Position numbers and translations under genes: made by a program. A DNA stretch of 64,000 nt from QQUJ01 sp050287605 (GTDB taxonomy: Bacteria; Pseudomonadota; Gammaproteobacteria; QQUJ01), in assembly GCA_050287605.1 (NCBI GenBank), contig JBNKCG010000119.1:39310-103309 (forward strand), in the 5' to 3' direction. Below, piece after piece: positions 18,708 to 26,801 of this stretch (the first letter of the stretch is position 1; each line of letters begins with the position of its first letter). The notes under the pieces are model-generated. The model did not search any database and had not been told where the DNA came from. It saw only the letters and a program-made list of their open reading frames with translations.

Positions 18708-19454
18708 ATGCTTAAAGCCCTACTCATGAATCCAGATATCCTTGCTTTCGCCGGCAGCGTGGTGCTGCTGCTTGCCTATCACCTTCGTCTACGCTTCAAA
18801 CTGCGCAGTAACCCGCGCTACACCATTCAGGCCATCAACAACGCCGGCCGCACCGCCTGGGTGAAGAACATCATGTCCAATGCCAACAAAGACGTGTTGG
18901 CGGTGCAGACCCTGCGCAACTCCACCATGGCGGCAACGTTTCTCGCCTCTACCGCCATTTTGCTCATCATCGGCGTCCTCAACCTGAGCCAGAACGACAG
19001 CGTCCCTGCGCAGCTGCTGCACGCTGCGGTGGAGGTTCCTGCGATCGGCTCGCTGATCCACCTGCTGAAGTTAGTCCCCCTTCTGCTCGATCTGTTCGCC
19101 GCATTCTTCTTCTTCTCCCTGGCGATCCGTATCTACAACCATGTGGGCTATCTGATCAACGCGGCCGGCAACCCGGCCTCCCCTGCCGATCAGCACTACG
19201 TGGCGCGTCTGCTCAATCGCGGCGGTGACTACTACAGCCTGGGCATGCGCAGCTACTACCTCTCGGTGCCGTTCGTGTTTTGGCTCTTCAGTCCCTACTT
19301 CATGGCTGCGGCCAGCGTGATTCTGCTCTTCGTGCTCAACCATGTGGATCGTCCGCCCCAGGACAACAAGATCATCACCGGCGATGCGGAAGTTGGCGAG
19401 AGCAAATTCCAGCTCACCTCACCCAACACTTTTCCCAAAGAAAAAGCGGCCTGA
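18708..19454 (+). CDS. DUF599 family integral membrane protein
   Basis: A 248-residue protein with about four membrane segments: LAFAGSVVLLLAYHL, MAATFLASTAILLIIGVL, LLLDLFAAFFFFSLAIRIY and FWLFSPYFMAAASVILLFVL. The YTIQAINNAGRTAWVKNIM segment followed by a short linker and LAVQTLRNSTMAATF, and the GGDYYSLGMRSYYLSVPF segment, are the conserved DUF599 blocks. Function is unknown. ATG 18708 or 18726 could be the start; neither has a clear ribosome site, and tight spacing to the Sel1-repeat gene suggests coupled expression under the sigma-54 promoter. Confidence 0.85.
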   Translation: MLKALLMNPDILAFAGSVVLLLAYHLRLRFKLRSNPRYTIQAINNAGRTAWVKNIMSNANKDVLAVQTLRNSTMAATFLASTAILLIIGVLNLSQNDSVPAQLLHAAVEVPAIGSLIHLLKLVPLLLDLFAAFFFFSLAIRIYNHVGYLINAAGNPASPADQHYVARLLNRGGDYYSLGMRSYYLSVPFVFWLFSPYFMAAASVILLFVLNHVDRPPQDNKIITGDAEVGESKFQLTSPNTFPKEKAA

Positions 19455-19586
19455 GGCTTCGGGCGCCCAAGGTACGGCCGTCAACGGCAGAAGACGCCCG
19501 CGTGTGGTCGTCGGGGCCGTCACGCAGCCTCACGGCGCCCATGCGGAACCAGCGGGACAACCCGGAGCCCAATCGGCCATAATGGC

Positions 19587-20195
19587 GTGCCGATTCGCCG
19601 CCGCCTGTGCGTACCGCATCGGCAGCGCGATGTTGAACCGCCACTCAAGGGAGGACACCTCATCACCCGCAAACGCACCCAACGGGTCTTGACCGTTCTT
19701 TGTCTGTCGGTGCTGGTGATGGCCGCCTGGACGACGGCCCCGGCGGCGGGTACCGGTCAGCCGCCAGCTGATATGCAGACGGAGGGCGAAAACCCCTCGC
19801 TTCATCGGTCGTTCGTGCGTACCCGACACCGTCTGCTCGCTTTGGAACAGGCATCCGTGCGGTTCGACCAAATCGCCAAGCTACCCGCTCCGCAGACACT
19901 CCCCGATGGTGAGCGGGCAATGCTTCACCGCTTCGGGCTGTGGGTGGAGAACGCATCCCGCCAGTTGCATGATCAGTTCGACAAGTGGGACGCCGAGTAC
20001 GAGCATTTCACCGAAACCGAACCGATGCGCGAGGATCTGGCCGACATCTTTCACCGCATCGACGGCGAGTTTTCGCAGCACTATGCCGAACTGCGTGATC
20101 GACTGCGGGGAGAGCTGGACGCTTACCGCTTCCTGCATCCTGAGCTCGAACAGCGCGTCTCGCAGGTGCGCGAGTCGCTGGATAGTCTGCGCTAG
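19587..20195 (+). CDS. Exported helical protein of unknown function
   Basis: I do not recognise a family. The frame is open from GTG 19587, but the best ribosome site (AAGGGAGG, 19647-19654) lies 7 bases before an in-frame ATC at 19662. From there the protein begins TRKRTQRVLTVLCLSVLVMA, a good signal peptide ending near PAAG, giving about 177 residues; the longer form has an arginine-rich leader before it. The mature part is charged and helical, with HDQFDKWDAEYEHFTETEP and a long C-terminal helix rich in Arg, Glu and Leu. It is convergent with the GGDEF-EAL gene; their stop codons overlap in CTAG (20192-20195). Confidence 0.6.
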   Translation: MPIRRRLCVPHRQRDVEPPLKGGHLITRKRTQRVLTVLCLSVLVMAAWTTAPAAGTGQPPADMQTEGENPSLHRSFVRTRHRLLALEQASVRFDQIAKLPAPQTLPDGERAMLHRFGLWVENASRQLHDQFDKWDAEYEHFTETEPMREDLADIFHRIDGEFSQHYAELRDRLRGELDAYRFLHPELEQRVSQVRESLDSLR

Positions 20196-23100
20196 TTCCC
20201 GTTAGGCAGCGCGCCCTTGCGCAGGATCTGCGTCATGTCGTCCACTCGCAGCGGACGGCTGAAGTAATAGCCCTGGGCGTAGTCGCAGGACTCCTGTCGC
20301 AGGAATTCCAACTGGGAGGCGGACTCCACGCCCTCGGCAACCACTCTCAACCCCAGCCCTTTGGCCATCCGGATCGAGGCTAGCACCAGTTCGCGGTCGT
20401 GCGGGTCTTCGATGATATCCCGGATGAAACTGCGGTCGATCTTCAGTGAATCAAAGGGGAATTTGCGCAGATAGCTCAGCGACGAATAACCGGTACCGAA
20501 ATCGTCCATGGCAACGCCCATGCCCAATCTGCGTACTTCATCGAGCACTTGCGCGGCGCCGCATTCACCACTCAGCAAGACGCCTTCGGTAATCTCCAAC
20601 TCCAGGTTGGTTCCTTGCAGCCCGCTCTCTTCCACACGCCGCTTAAGCAGTTCGACAAAACCCACCTGCCGGAATTGGCGCGGCGATACGTTGAGCGCCA
20701 GGCGCAGCTGCGAAAAGCCCTCACGACTCCACTCGGCTAGCTGCTGCAGGGCGTTGGTCATCACCCAGTCGCCAATCTCGATGATCAACCCGGATTGCTC
20801 GGCCACATCGATGAACTCGTCGGGCGATACCTTGCCGAGCTGGCTGTTCTCCCAACGCAACAACACCTCCGCGCCCTCGACCGCACCGCTGGCGACAGCG
20901 ACAATGGGCTGGTAGACGAGAAAAAACTCGTCGCGTTCCAACGCGAAACGCAACTGCTCCTCCAGTTGCAGGCGACGCGCAACGTTCTTGTTCATCGAGT
21001 CGGTAAAGAAGTGATAGGCGTTGCGGCCCATGCTCTTGGAGTGATACATCGCCGTATCGGCATTGCGCAGCAAGAGCAGCGTTTCTGTGCCATCCTCGGG
21101 GTAGATGGCGATGCCGAGACTCGCGGTCAGCATGACGTGGCGTCCCATGACCGGGAACACCTCCTGGAAGGCTTGGACGATTTTTTCAGCCACCGGGGCG
21201 ATGTCTTCGGCATCCTCGATCTTGTCGAGCAGCACGATGAACTCGTCGCCTCCCAACCGACCTACGGTGTCTTCGGCGCGCACGGCGCCCTGCAAGCGGG
21301 CCGCCGCGCTGATCAGCACCTGATCCCCCACCTCGTGGCCCAGCGCATCGTTGACTTTTTTAAAATCGTCGAGATCCAGAAACAACAGCGCCGTGCGCCA
21401 ACCGTGGCGGCGAGCGCCTTCGATCTGGCGTTCGAGCCTGTCCAGGGAAAGAAACCGGTTGGGCAGCCCGGTCAGCGGATCATAGTGGGCCTGGTACAGC
21501 AGCTGCTCCTCCTGGCGCTTGCGCTCGGTGATGTCGGTGAACATCCCGAACGAGCCCTGGAAATGCCCATCGTCGTCAAAAACGTGGGCCAGCGAGGCTA
21601 GCGTCCACAGCGTCAGACCGTCACGGCAACGGAAACGTAGCTCCACGCCCTTGAGCTGGCCGGGTCGCTGATTGGCCAGCAGGCGGTCGAGTTCTGGCAG
21701 ATCTTCCTCGAACATGAACTCGTGCAGCGGCCGACCGACGATCTCGTCGCCGCGATAACCCAGCATCTCGGCCATGCGCGCGTTGACGAAGAGCGTCACG
21801 CGTTCCGGGCCCAGCATCCAGATGCCCTCGTTGGCCGTATCGACGATACGGCGATACTTCTCTTCACTGCTGCGCAGCGCGTTTTCGGCCAGTTTGCGCT
21901 GGGTGGAGTCCACCAGCACGGTGATGTTGCCGCTCACCCGGCCTTCGGCGTCGCGCAACGGCGATGCGTAGACGCTGTAATAGATGGGGCTGCCGTCGCG
22001 TCGCTGACGCAATACTTCCGTGCCGTGGAAACTCTTGCCCTCGCGAATTAGCTCGCGAAGGCGGCCGAACTCGTGATCCTTGTCCATGGGCACCGTCGGC
22101 GGCTTCTTGCCCATAACCTCGGTTGCCTTCCATCCGAGCATCCGCTCCGCAGCCGAATTCCAGACGGCGTGGACGTTTCCGTCCAGGTCTAGTCCGAAAA
22201 TGGCCACCGGCGCCGCTTCTATGATGGCGTTCATCAGCTCGTTGGTGCGCTGAAGATCCTGGCGCGACTGATCGAACTTGATGCGCGCGCGCAGCACGGA
22301 GATGCCAAACGCCAAATCGCCGGCCAGCTCCTCCAGTAGCCGTTTTTCCTGGAGATTGAAGAAGTGTGGCTGTTCGGCATAGATCACCAGCACACCAAAG
22401 ACCTCGTCGATGGGATTCTTGAGCGGCAAAGCAATCACCGAGCGATAACCGCGTTTCAGGGCGCTGTCGCGCCACGGTGCGACCTCGGGATCGGTGGTGA
22501 AATCCTGGGCACAAGCGTACTCGCCGCTGCGTACCGCTTTGCCGGCAGGACCGGCGCCATTCTCCATGTCGCCCCAACTGAAACCGACCTCCGCCAGGTA
22601 GCCATCTTCCGCCCCGGCCCAGGTTACCGGGCGGATGGTTCTAGCGGCATCGTGCTCCGCGTATCCCACCCAGGCCATGCGGTAGCCCGCCTCCTCACAG
22701 ACCAGGCGGCAGATCTCGTCCAGCAGCGCATGCTCCTCTTCGGCGCGAATCAAGGCCTGATTGCAGAGGCTGACGGCCCGCAGTTCGCGATTCACCCGGC
22801 GCAGCGTATCTTCGGCCGTTTTGCGTTCAGTGATGTCCTGCACCGTCCCGAACATGCGCGTGGGACGCCCCGCACCGTCGCGCGTCACTTCGCCCTGCAT
22901 GTGAATATAGCGCTCCCCGCCACCGAGCCGCCGCAAGCGGTACTCCACATCGAGGCGCAGACCGTCGCTCAGCGCAGCCTTCGCCGCCTGCCCAATGCGG
23001 TCGCTGTCTTCGGGGTGTATCAACCGCTGCCACGGCACGTCGCCTCGGGCCAAAGCCGGGTCGGCGTTGAGCGGCGTCACGCCGATGATGTGATAGGTTT

Positions 23101-24505
23101 CCTCGGAAACGGTGAGCTGATCGGTGCGCAGATCACGGTCCCAGTACCCGATCTGAGCGATGCGTTCCGCCTCCTTGAGCCTTAGTTCGTTTTCGCGCAG
23201 GCTACGAAACGCTAACAGTCCGGTCAGCGCATCGCTGAGGCGCAGACCGATCTTGTCAAATAATCGTTCCTCTTCCGGCGTCCACTGCCGCTGCCTGGAA
23301 CACTGGTGGATTCCGAACTGCCACGGCTTGCCCAACTTCGGGCGAATCACCATCATCATCGCGCTTTGAATTCCGAATCGCTCGGCCATCTCGGCGGGAA
23401 CGGGCTGCGCACTGCCCAATCCCTGCTGAATAGGACCTCCGCTGCTCAACGCAACCTTGATCGTATCCGCAACAGGTTTGGTCATAGGGATCTCGCCCAA
23501 CCCTTGGGCGCCGGGGTACTCCGGTCGCGTCCGCTCCATTGGCACGCTCCAAGAGGTCGCGTTGGAGTCGCAGGGATACATTAGGTAGGCACGATCACAA
23601 TTGAACGCGGAAAGGACAATCCCGAGAACATCGCTCATCACTCGTTCAAGATCGTTGCTCCCGGTCATCGCCCGGTTGACGTGATCCATGCTTTCGAAAT
23701 AGTGGAGATTAGCGATGTTCTCGCGCTCGGCGCGTTTGAGTTCGCTGATATCGCGACCTACCGCCAGCACCGTCTCTACCGTTCCGTCCTTGCTGCTTTC
23801 CGGGACGACGAGATATTGCAGGTACAGCGTTTCACCCAAGGCGTTGACCCAGGAGAACTCGATGGTCTGACGAATACCGGTGGCAAAGGCGCGTTTGAGC
23901 GCTGCTACATAGTCGCTCGCCAGCGCCTGGGGCACGTTGGGAATCTCGTCCGCCATGACATTGACCACCTCGTCGGCCGACAGACCGCTGCCCCGCTCCC
24001 AGGCCGGATTGACGTAGAGACGTCGCAGTGCTCTGTCGTAACGGACGACGAAGTCGGGCAGGTTTTCCACCAGTGTGCGGTACTGCTGTTCACTGGTCTG
24101 CAGCGCTTGGTCCACTCGGCGCCGTTCGGTCACGTCGGTGTAGGTGGTGATGAATCCACCGTCGGGCAGCGGGTTGCCACGTATCTCCAGCACCGTGCCA
24201 TCGGCGCGTACGCGTTGGAAACAGTGGGGCTCCAGGCGGCGGGCCAGCGCTAGGCGCTCGCGAACCAGCTCCTCGACGTCGCCCGGACCGTACTCACCGC
24301 GCTGCGCGTTGTAGCGCAAGAAGGACTCCATGGGCGTGCCGGGGACACCCAGCTCGGGGGGGAGGTCCAACAGTGCGAGGAAGCGCCGATTACAGGCCAC
24401 CAGGCGCAGGTGGCGGTCAACGATGCTCAGGCCATGGTCCAGATACTCCAGGCCTTCGATGATGGCGTTGAGATTGGTATCCGCGGCGCCAACTGAATGG
24501 GTCAT
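20192..24505 (-). CDS. PAS/GAF multi-sensor GGDEF-EAL protein
   Basis: A 1437-residue cytoplasmic c-di-GMP enzyme without obvious membrane helices. Order: PAS (about 8-130), PAS (135-260), GAF (280-430), PAS (440-560), GAF (575-730), PAS (750-870), PAS (875-995), GGDEF (about 1005-1165), EAL (1175-1430). The cyclase signature GGDEF is intact and RAED five residues upstream fits the inhibitory I-site. The EAL domain reads EVLLRW and retains NVSP, ELEITE, DDFGTGYSSL, LKIDRSF, AEGVES and QGYYFSRP, so both synthesis and hydrolysis of c-di-GMP look possible. It stands alone, with its own upstream region. Confidence 0.93.
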   Translation of the reverse strand: MTHSVGAADTNLNAIIEGLEYLDHGLSIVDRHLRLVACNRRFLALLDLPPELGVPGTPMESFLRYNAQRGEYGPGDVEELVRERLALARRLEPHCFQRVRADGTVLEIRGNPLPDGGFITTYTDVTERRRVDQALQTSEQQYRTLVENLPDFVVRYDRALRRLYVNPAWERGSGLSADEVVNVMADEIPNVPQALASDYVAALKRAFATGIRQTIEFSWVNALGETLYLQYLVVPESSKDGTVETVLAVGRDISELKRAERENIANLHYFESMDHVNRAMTGSNDLERVMSDVLGIVLSAFNCDRAYLMYPCDSNATSWSVPMERTRPEYPGAQGLGEIPMTKPVADTIKVALSSGGPIQQGLGSAQPVPAEMAERFGIQSAMMMVIRPKLGKPWQFGIHQCSRQRQWTPEEERLFDKIGLRLSDALTGLLAFRSLRENELRLKEAERIAQIGYWDRDLRTDQLTVSEETYHIIGVTPLNADPALARGDVPWQRLIHPEDSDRIGQAAKAALSDGLRLDVEYRLRRLGGGERYIHMQGEVTRDGAGRPTRMFGTVQDITERKTAEDTLRRVNRELRAVSLCNQALIRAEEEHALLDEICRLVCEEAGYRMAWVGYAEHDAARTIRPVTWAGAEDGYLAEVGFSWGDMENGAGPAGKAVRSGEYACAQDFTTDPEVAPWRDSALKRGYRSVIALPLKNPIDEVFGVLVIYAEQPHFFNLQEKRLLEELAGDLAFGISVLRARIKFDQSRQDLQRTNELMNAIIEAAPVAIFGLDLDGNVHAVWNSAAERMLGWKATEVMGKKPPTVPMDKDHEFGRLRELIREGKSFHGTEVLRQRRDGSPIYYSVYASPLRDAEGRVSGNITVLVDSTQRKLAENALRSSEEKYRRIVDTANEGIWMLGPERVTLFVNARMAEMLGYRGDEIVGRPLHEFMFEEDLPELDRLLANQRPGQLKGVELRFRCRDGLTLWTLASLAHVFDDDGHFQGSFGMFTDITERKRQEEQLLYQAHYDPLTGLPNRFLSLDRLERQIEGARRHGWRTALLFLDLDDFKKVNDALGHEVGDQVLISAAARLQGAVRAEDTVGRLGGDEFIVLLDKIEDAEDIAPVAEKIVQAFQEVFPVMGRHVMLTASLGIAIYPEDGTETLLLLRNADTAMYHSKSMGRNAYHFFTDSMNKNVARRLQLEEQLRFALERDEFFLVYQPIVAVASGAVEGAEVLLRWENSQLGKVSPDEFIDVAEQSGLIIEIGDWVMTNALQQLAEWSREGFSQLRLALNVSPRQFRQVGFVELLKRRVEESGLQGTNLELEITEGVLLSGECGAAQVLDEVRRLGMGVAMDDFGTGYSSLSYLRKFPFDSLKIDRSFIRDIIEDPHDRELVLASIRMAKGLGLRVVAEGVESASQLEFLRQESCDYAQGYYFSRPLRVDDMTQILRKGALPNGN

Positions 24506-24850
24506 ACCGAGTCCCCACGGTCGCTATGCACACACCGGTTCGGTATCCTGCCGACCGGGGAGGCTTGCCTATTCGTTGTTGCGGCATCGGGCGGCGGCGA
24601 CTTCACACCGATTTACACACTTGGAATCAGTATAACCCCACCCATGGGCGACGCGACAAACGTCCGCCGGCGACAATTCCCTATCGATCATTATCTCCCA
24701 ACCTGCCCCCGAAAAAGGTTGAACACTGAGGATATCCCCCTCTATCCCGAAAGAGATGTCATATCGCAACGCCCATTCAGTCCGATTTCAGACCCCGCGC
24801 GTAGGATTCTGCTCGTCCCGGAAACATTTCCCTCGCGCCGGAGAAAGAGC

Positions 24851-24997
24851 ATGAACTGTCTGCTACCTCATTCCATCGACCCCCGCGCCAGACGCATTCG
24901 CCGCATCTTGGAGGTACTGATCTGGTGTGGCGCGCTTCTCATACTGGTCGCGGGATCGCTGCATTCGCCACTCATGTGGTTGCTGGCTTCCACCTGA
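24851..24997 (+). CDS. Possible 48-residue single-span membrane protein
   Basis: ATG 24851 follows GGAGAAAGAG at fair spacing and opens a 48-residue frame: a basic N-terminus (PRARRIRRILEV) then one hydrophobic helix (LIWCGALLILVAGSLHSPLM). The charge-then-helix arrangement looks like a real inner-membrane microprotein, but there is no family I recognise and no neighbour to support it. Confidence 0.35.
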   Translation: MNCLLPHSIDPRARRIRRILEVLIWCGALLILVAGSLHSPLMWLLAST

Positions 24998-25172
24998 CCC
25001 CGTATGGATGCCGGCGCCGGCGACCCATCGGGCAAATCCGGCAGGTACCGGGACGGCGGTCGCCGTCGTTTCACGCAAGATCCGCAGTGACCTCACCTGT
25101 GTACACCCGCAGTGCCCACTCAACGCCACTTTTTCGAAGTCGCAGAAAAATCGTGTGGATGCGGAAGGTCGT

Positions 25173-25245
25173 ACGGATTTCGCTCTAGTCCATACCTTAG
25201 AACCTGTCGCAGAAGTCGCTTCACGCATTTCCCTTTAGTTCATAC
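25173..25245. repeat. Imperfect 23-bp direct repeat upstream of moeA
   Basis: The gap 24998-25361 has no convincing gene. It contains ACGGATTTCGCTCTAGTCC followed by ATAC (25173-25195) and a similar copy ACGCATTTCCCTTTAGTTC plus ATAC (25223-25245), 50 bp apart and matching at most positions by eye. Both lie about 120-190 bp before moeA. It could be paired regulator sites or a decayed duplication; nothing else in the gap is recognisable. Confidence 0.3.
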
Positions 25246-25361
25246 TGAAATAGCCGTCCACCGACCCGCGCCGCCCCCTCGGGGGTACGGTCTCCGCTCC
25301 ACGCGGTGAATGCGTTAAGCTATGGCGGCCTGAGTCAGGCCACCGCGAAGCGAGGATCCCC

Positions 25362-26630
25362 ATGAGCCACAAACACGCCCCCTCCACCTCTTGTTGCGAT
25401 GACGTTCCCAGCAGCGGCACGCTGACCGTCGAACAAGCGTTGGAACGCGTGCAACACGCCGTGCCGCAGATTGCCGGCATCGAACGCGTCGCCATCCGCG
25501 AGGCGTTGGGGCGGGTGTTGGCAGAAGACGTGCACGCGGCGGTGGATGTCCCCTCCCACACCAATTCCGCGATGGACGGCTACGCAGTCAACTCGGCTGA
25601 TCTGCCCGACACCGGCGAGGCGAGCTTGCGCGTAGTCGGCACCTCGTGGGCCGGGCGTCCCTTCGAGGGTATCGTGGCGCGCGGACAATGTGCCCGCATC
25701 TTCACCGGTGCGGCTGTGCCAGACGGCACCGACACGGTGCTGATGCAAGAGGCGGTCAAGCGCGACGGCGACACCATTACGCTGCAGGCGCGCCACCGGC
25801 CCGGCGAAAACGTGCGCTTTGCCGGCGAGGATCTGCCCCAAGGCGGCACCGTGCTGGAGGCCGGCCAATGGCTGCGTCCCGCCGACATCGGCCTGCTGGC
25901 CTCGGTGGGCGTGCCCGAGGTCAATGTGCGGCGGCGGCTGCGTGTCGTCTTCTTCTCCACCGGCGACGAGCTGCGCTCCATCGGCGAAACGCTAGCCAAA
26001 GGTGAAATCTACGACTCCAACCGCTACACCCTCCACGGCATGCTGAAGCGCCTCGGCGTCGACCTCATCGACATGGGAGTGATCCGTGACGACCGCGAAG
26101 CCACCCGCCAAGCCTTTAGAGACGCCGCCGCCATCGGCGACGTGGTGATCACCTCGGGAGGCGTATCGGTGGGCGAGGCCGACTTCGTCAAGGAAACGCT
26201 GGATGAGCTGGGCAAAGTCGATTTCTGGAAGATCACCATGAAACCCGGACGGCCGTTGGCGTTCGGCTTTGTAGACGGCGCGGTCTTCTTCGGCCTGCCC
26301 GGCAACCCGGTCTCGGTGATGGTGACTTTCTACCAGTTCGCCCTGCCCGCCTTGAAGCGCATGATGGGGTGCCGCGACACCAGCACCGCCACTTTCCGCT
26401 TGCCCGTGGTCGATGCGCTCAAAAAAGGCAAGGGACGGACCGAATTTCAGCGCGGCATCTTGGAACGCGATGCCAGCGGCCAGCCGGTGGTGCGCAGTAC
26501 CGGCGAACAGGGCTCCGGGATTCTGAGTTCCATGAGCCGCGCCAACTGCTTCATCATCCTGCCGCGCGACAGCGAAGGGGCACAGCCGGGCGACGTCGTC
26601 GAGGTGCAGCCGTTCGACGGAATTGTTTAG
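25362..26630 (+). CDS. moeA: Molybdopterin molybdotransferase MoeA
   Basis: A 422-residue enzyme that inserts molybdate into adenylylated molybdopterin. GCGAGGA precedes ATG 25362. Conserved features: PSHTNSAMDGYAV, RIFTGAAVPDGTDTV, ENVRFAGEDLPQGG, FFSTGDEL, IYDSNRYTL, TSGGVSVGEADFVK, KITMKPGRPLAFG, FGLPGNPVSVMVTF and the C-terminal MSRANCFIILP. Length and order are normal. It stands alone, 11 kb from mobAB and 23 kb from moaA. Downstream it runs into an inverted-repeat element rather than a simple terminator. Confidence 0.96.
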   Translation: MSHKHAPSTSCCDDVPSSGTLTVEQALERVQHAVPQIAGIERVAIREALGRVLAEDVHAAVDVPSHTNSAMDGYAVNSADLPDTGEASLRVVGTSWAGRPFEGIVARGQCARIFTGAAVPDGTDTVLMQEAVKRDGDTITLQARHRPGENVRFAGEDLPQGGTVLEAGQWLRPADIGLLASVGVPEVNVRRRLRVVFFSTGDELRSIGETLAKGEIYDSNRYTLHGMLKRLGVDLIDMGVIRDDREATRQAFRDAAAIGDVVITSGGVSVGEADFVKETLDELGKVDFWKITMKPGRPLAFGFVDGAVFFGLPGNPVSVMVTFYQFALPALKRMMGCRDTSTATFRLPVVDALKKGKGRTEFQRGILERDASGQPVVRSTGEQGSGILSSMSRANCFIILPRDSEGAQPGDVVEVQPFDGIV

Positions 26631-26644
26631 ATACATACTTCTGA

Positions 26645-26768
26645 ACCACAAAGTACACGAACCACACAAAGTTACTTCTTCCACAACTCCACACCCATCC
26701 GAGTGAAACGCTGCGCTTCCTTGCGGCTTTTTTGGGTTTAACTTCGTGAACTTTGTGTACTTTGTGGT
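26645..26768. repeat. Inverted-repeat element, copy A (between moeA and mfd)
   Basis: A 124-bp unit bounded by ACCACAAAGTACAC (26645-26658) and its exact reverse complement GTGTACTTTGTGGT (26755-26768). Inside each end the same words recur with small indels (ACACAAAGTTAC on the left, AACTTCGTGAACTTTGTG on the right). A second unit with nearly the same ends is at 31257-31394. These look like a dispersed, non-coding, hairpin-forming repeat of the kind built from ACCACGAAGTACACAAAG words in many proteobacterial genomes. The interior includes a GGCTTTTTTGGG stretch that could end the moeA transcript. Confidence 0.7.
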
Positions 26769-26801
26769 AAATCGCTTTTTAGTCTTTCGCCTTTGAACCC
26801 G

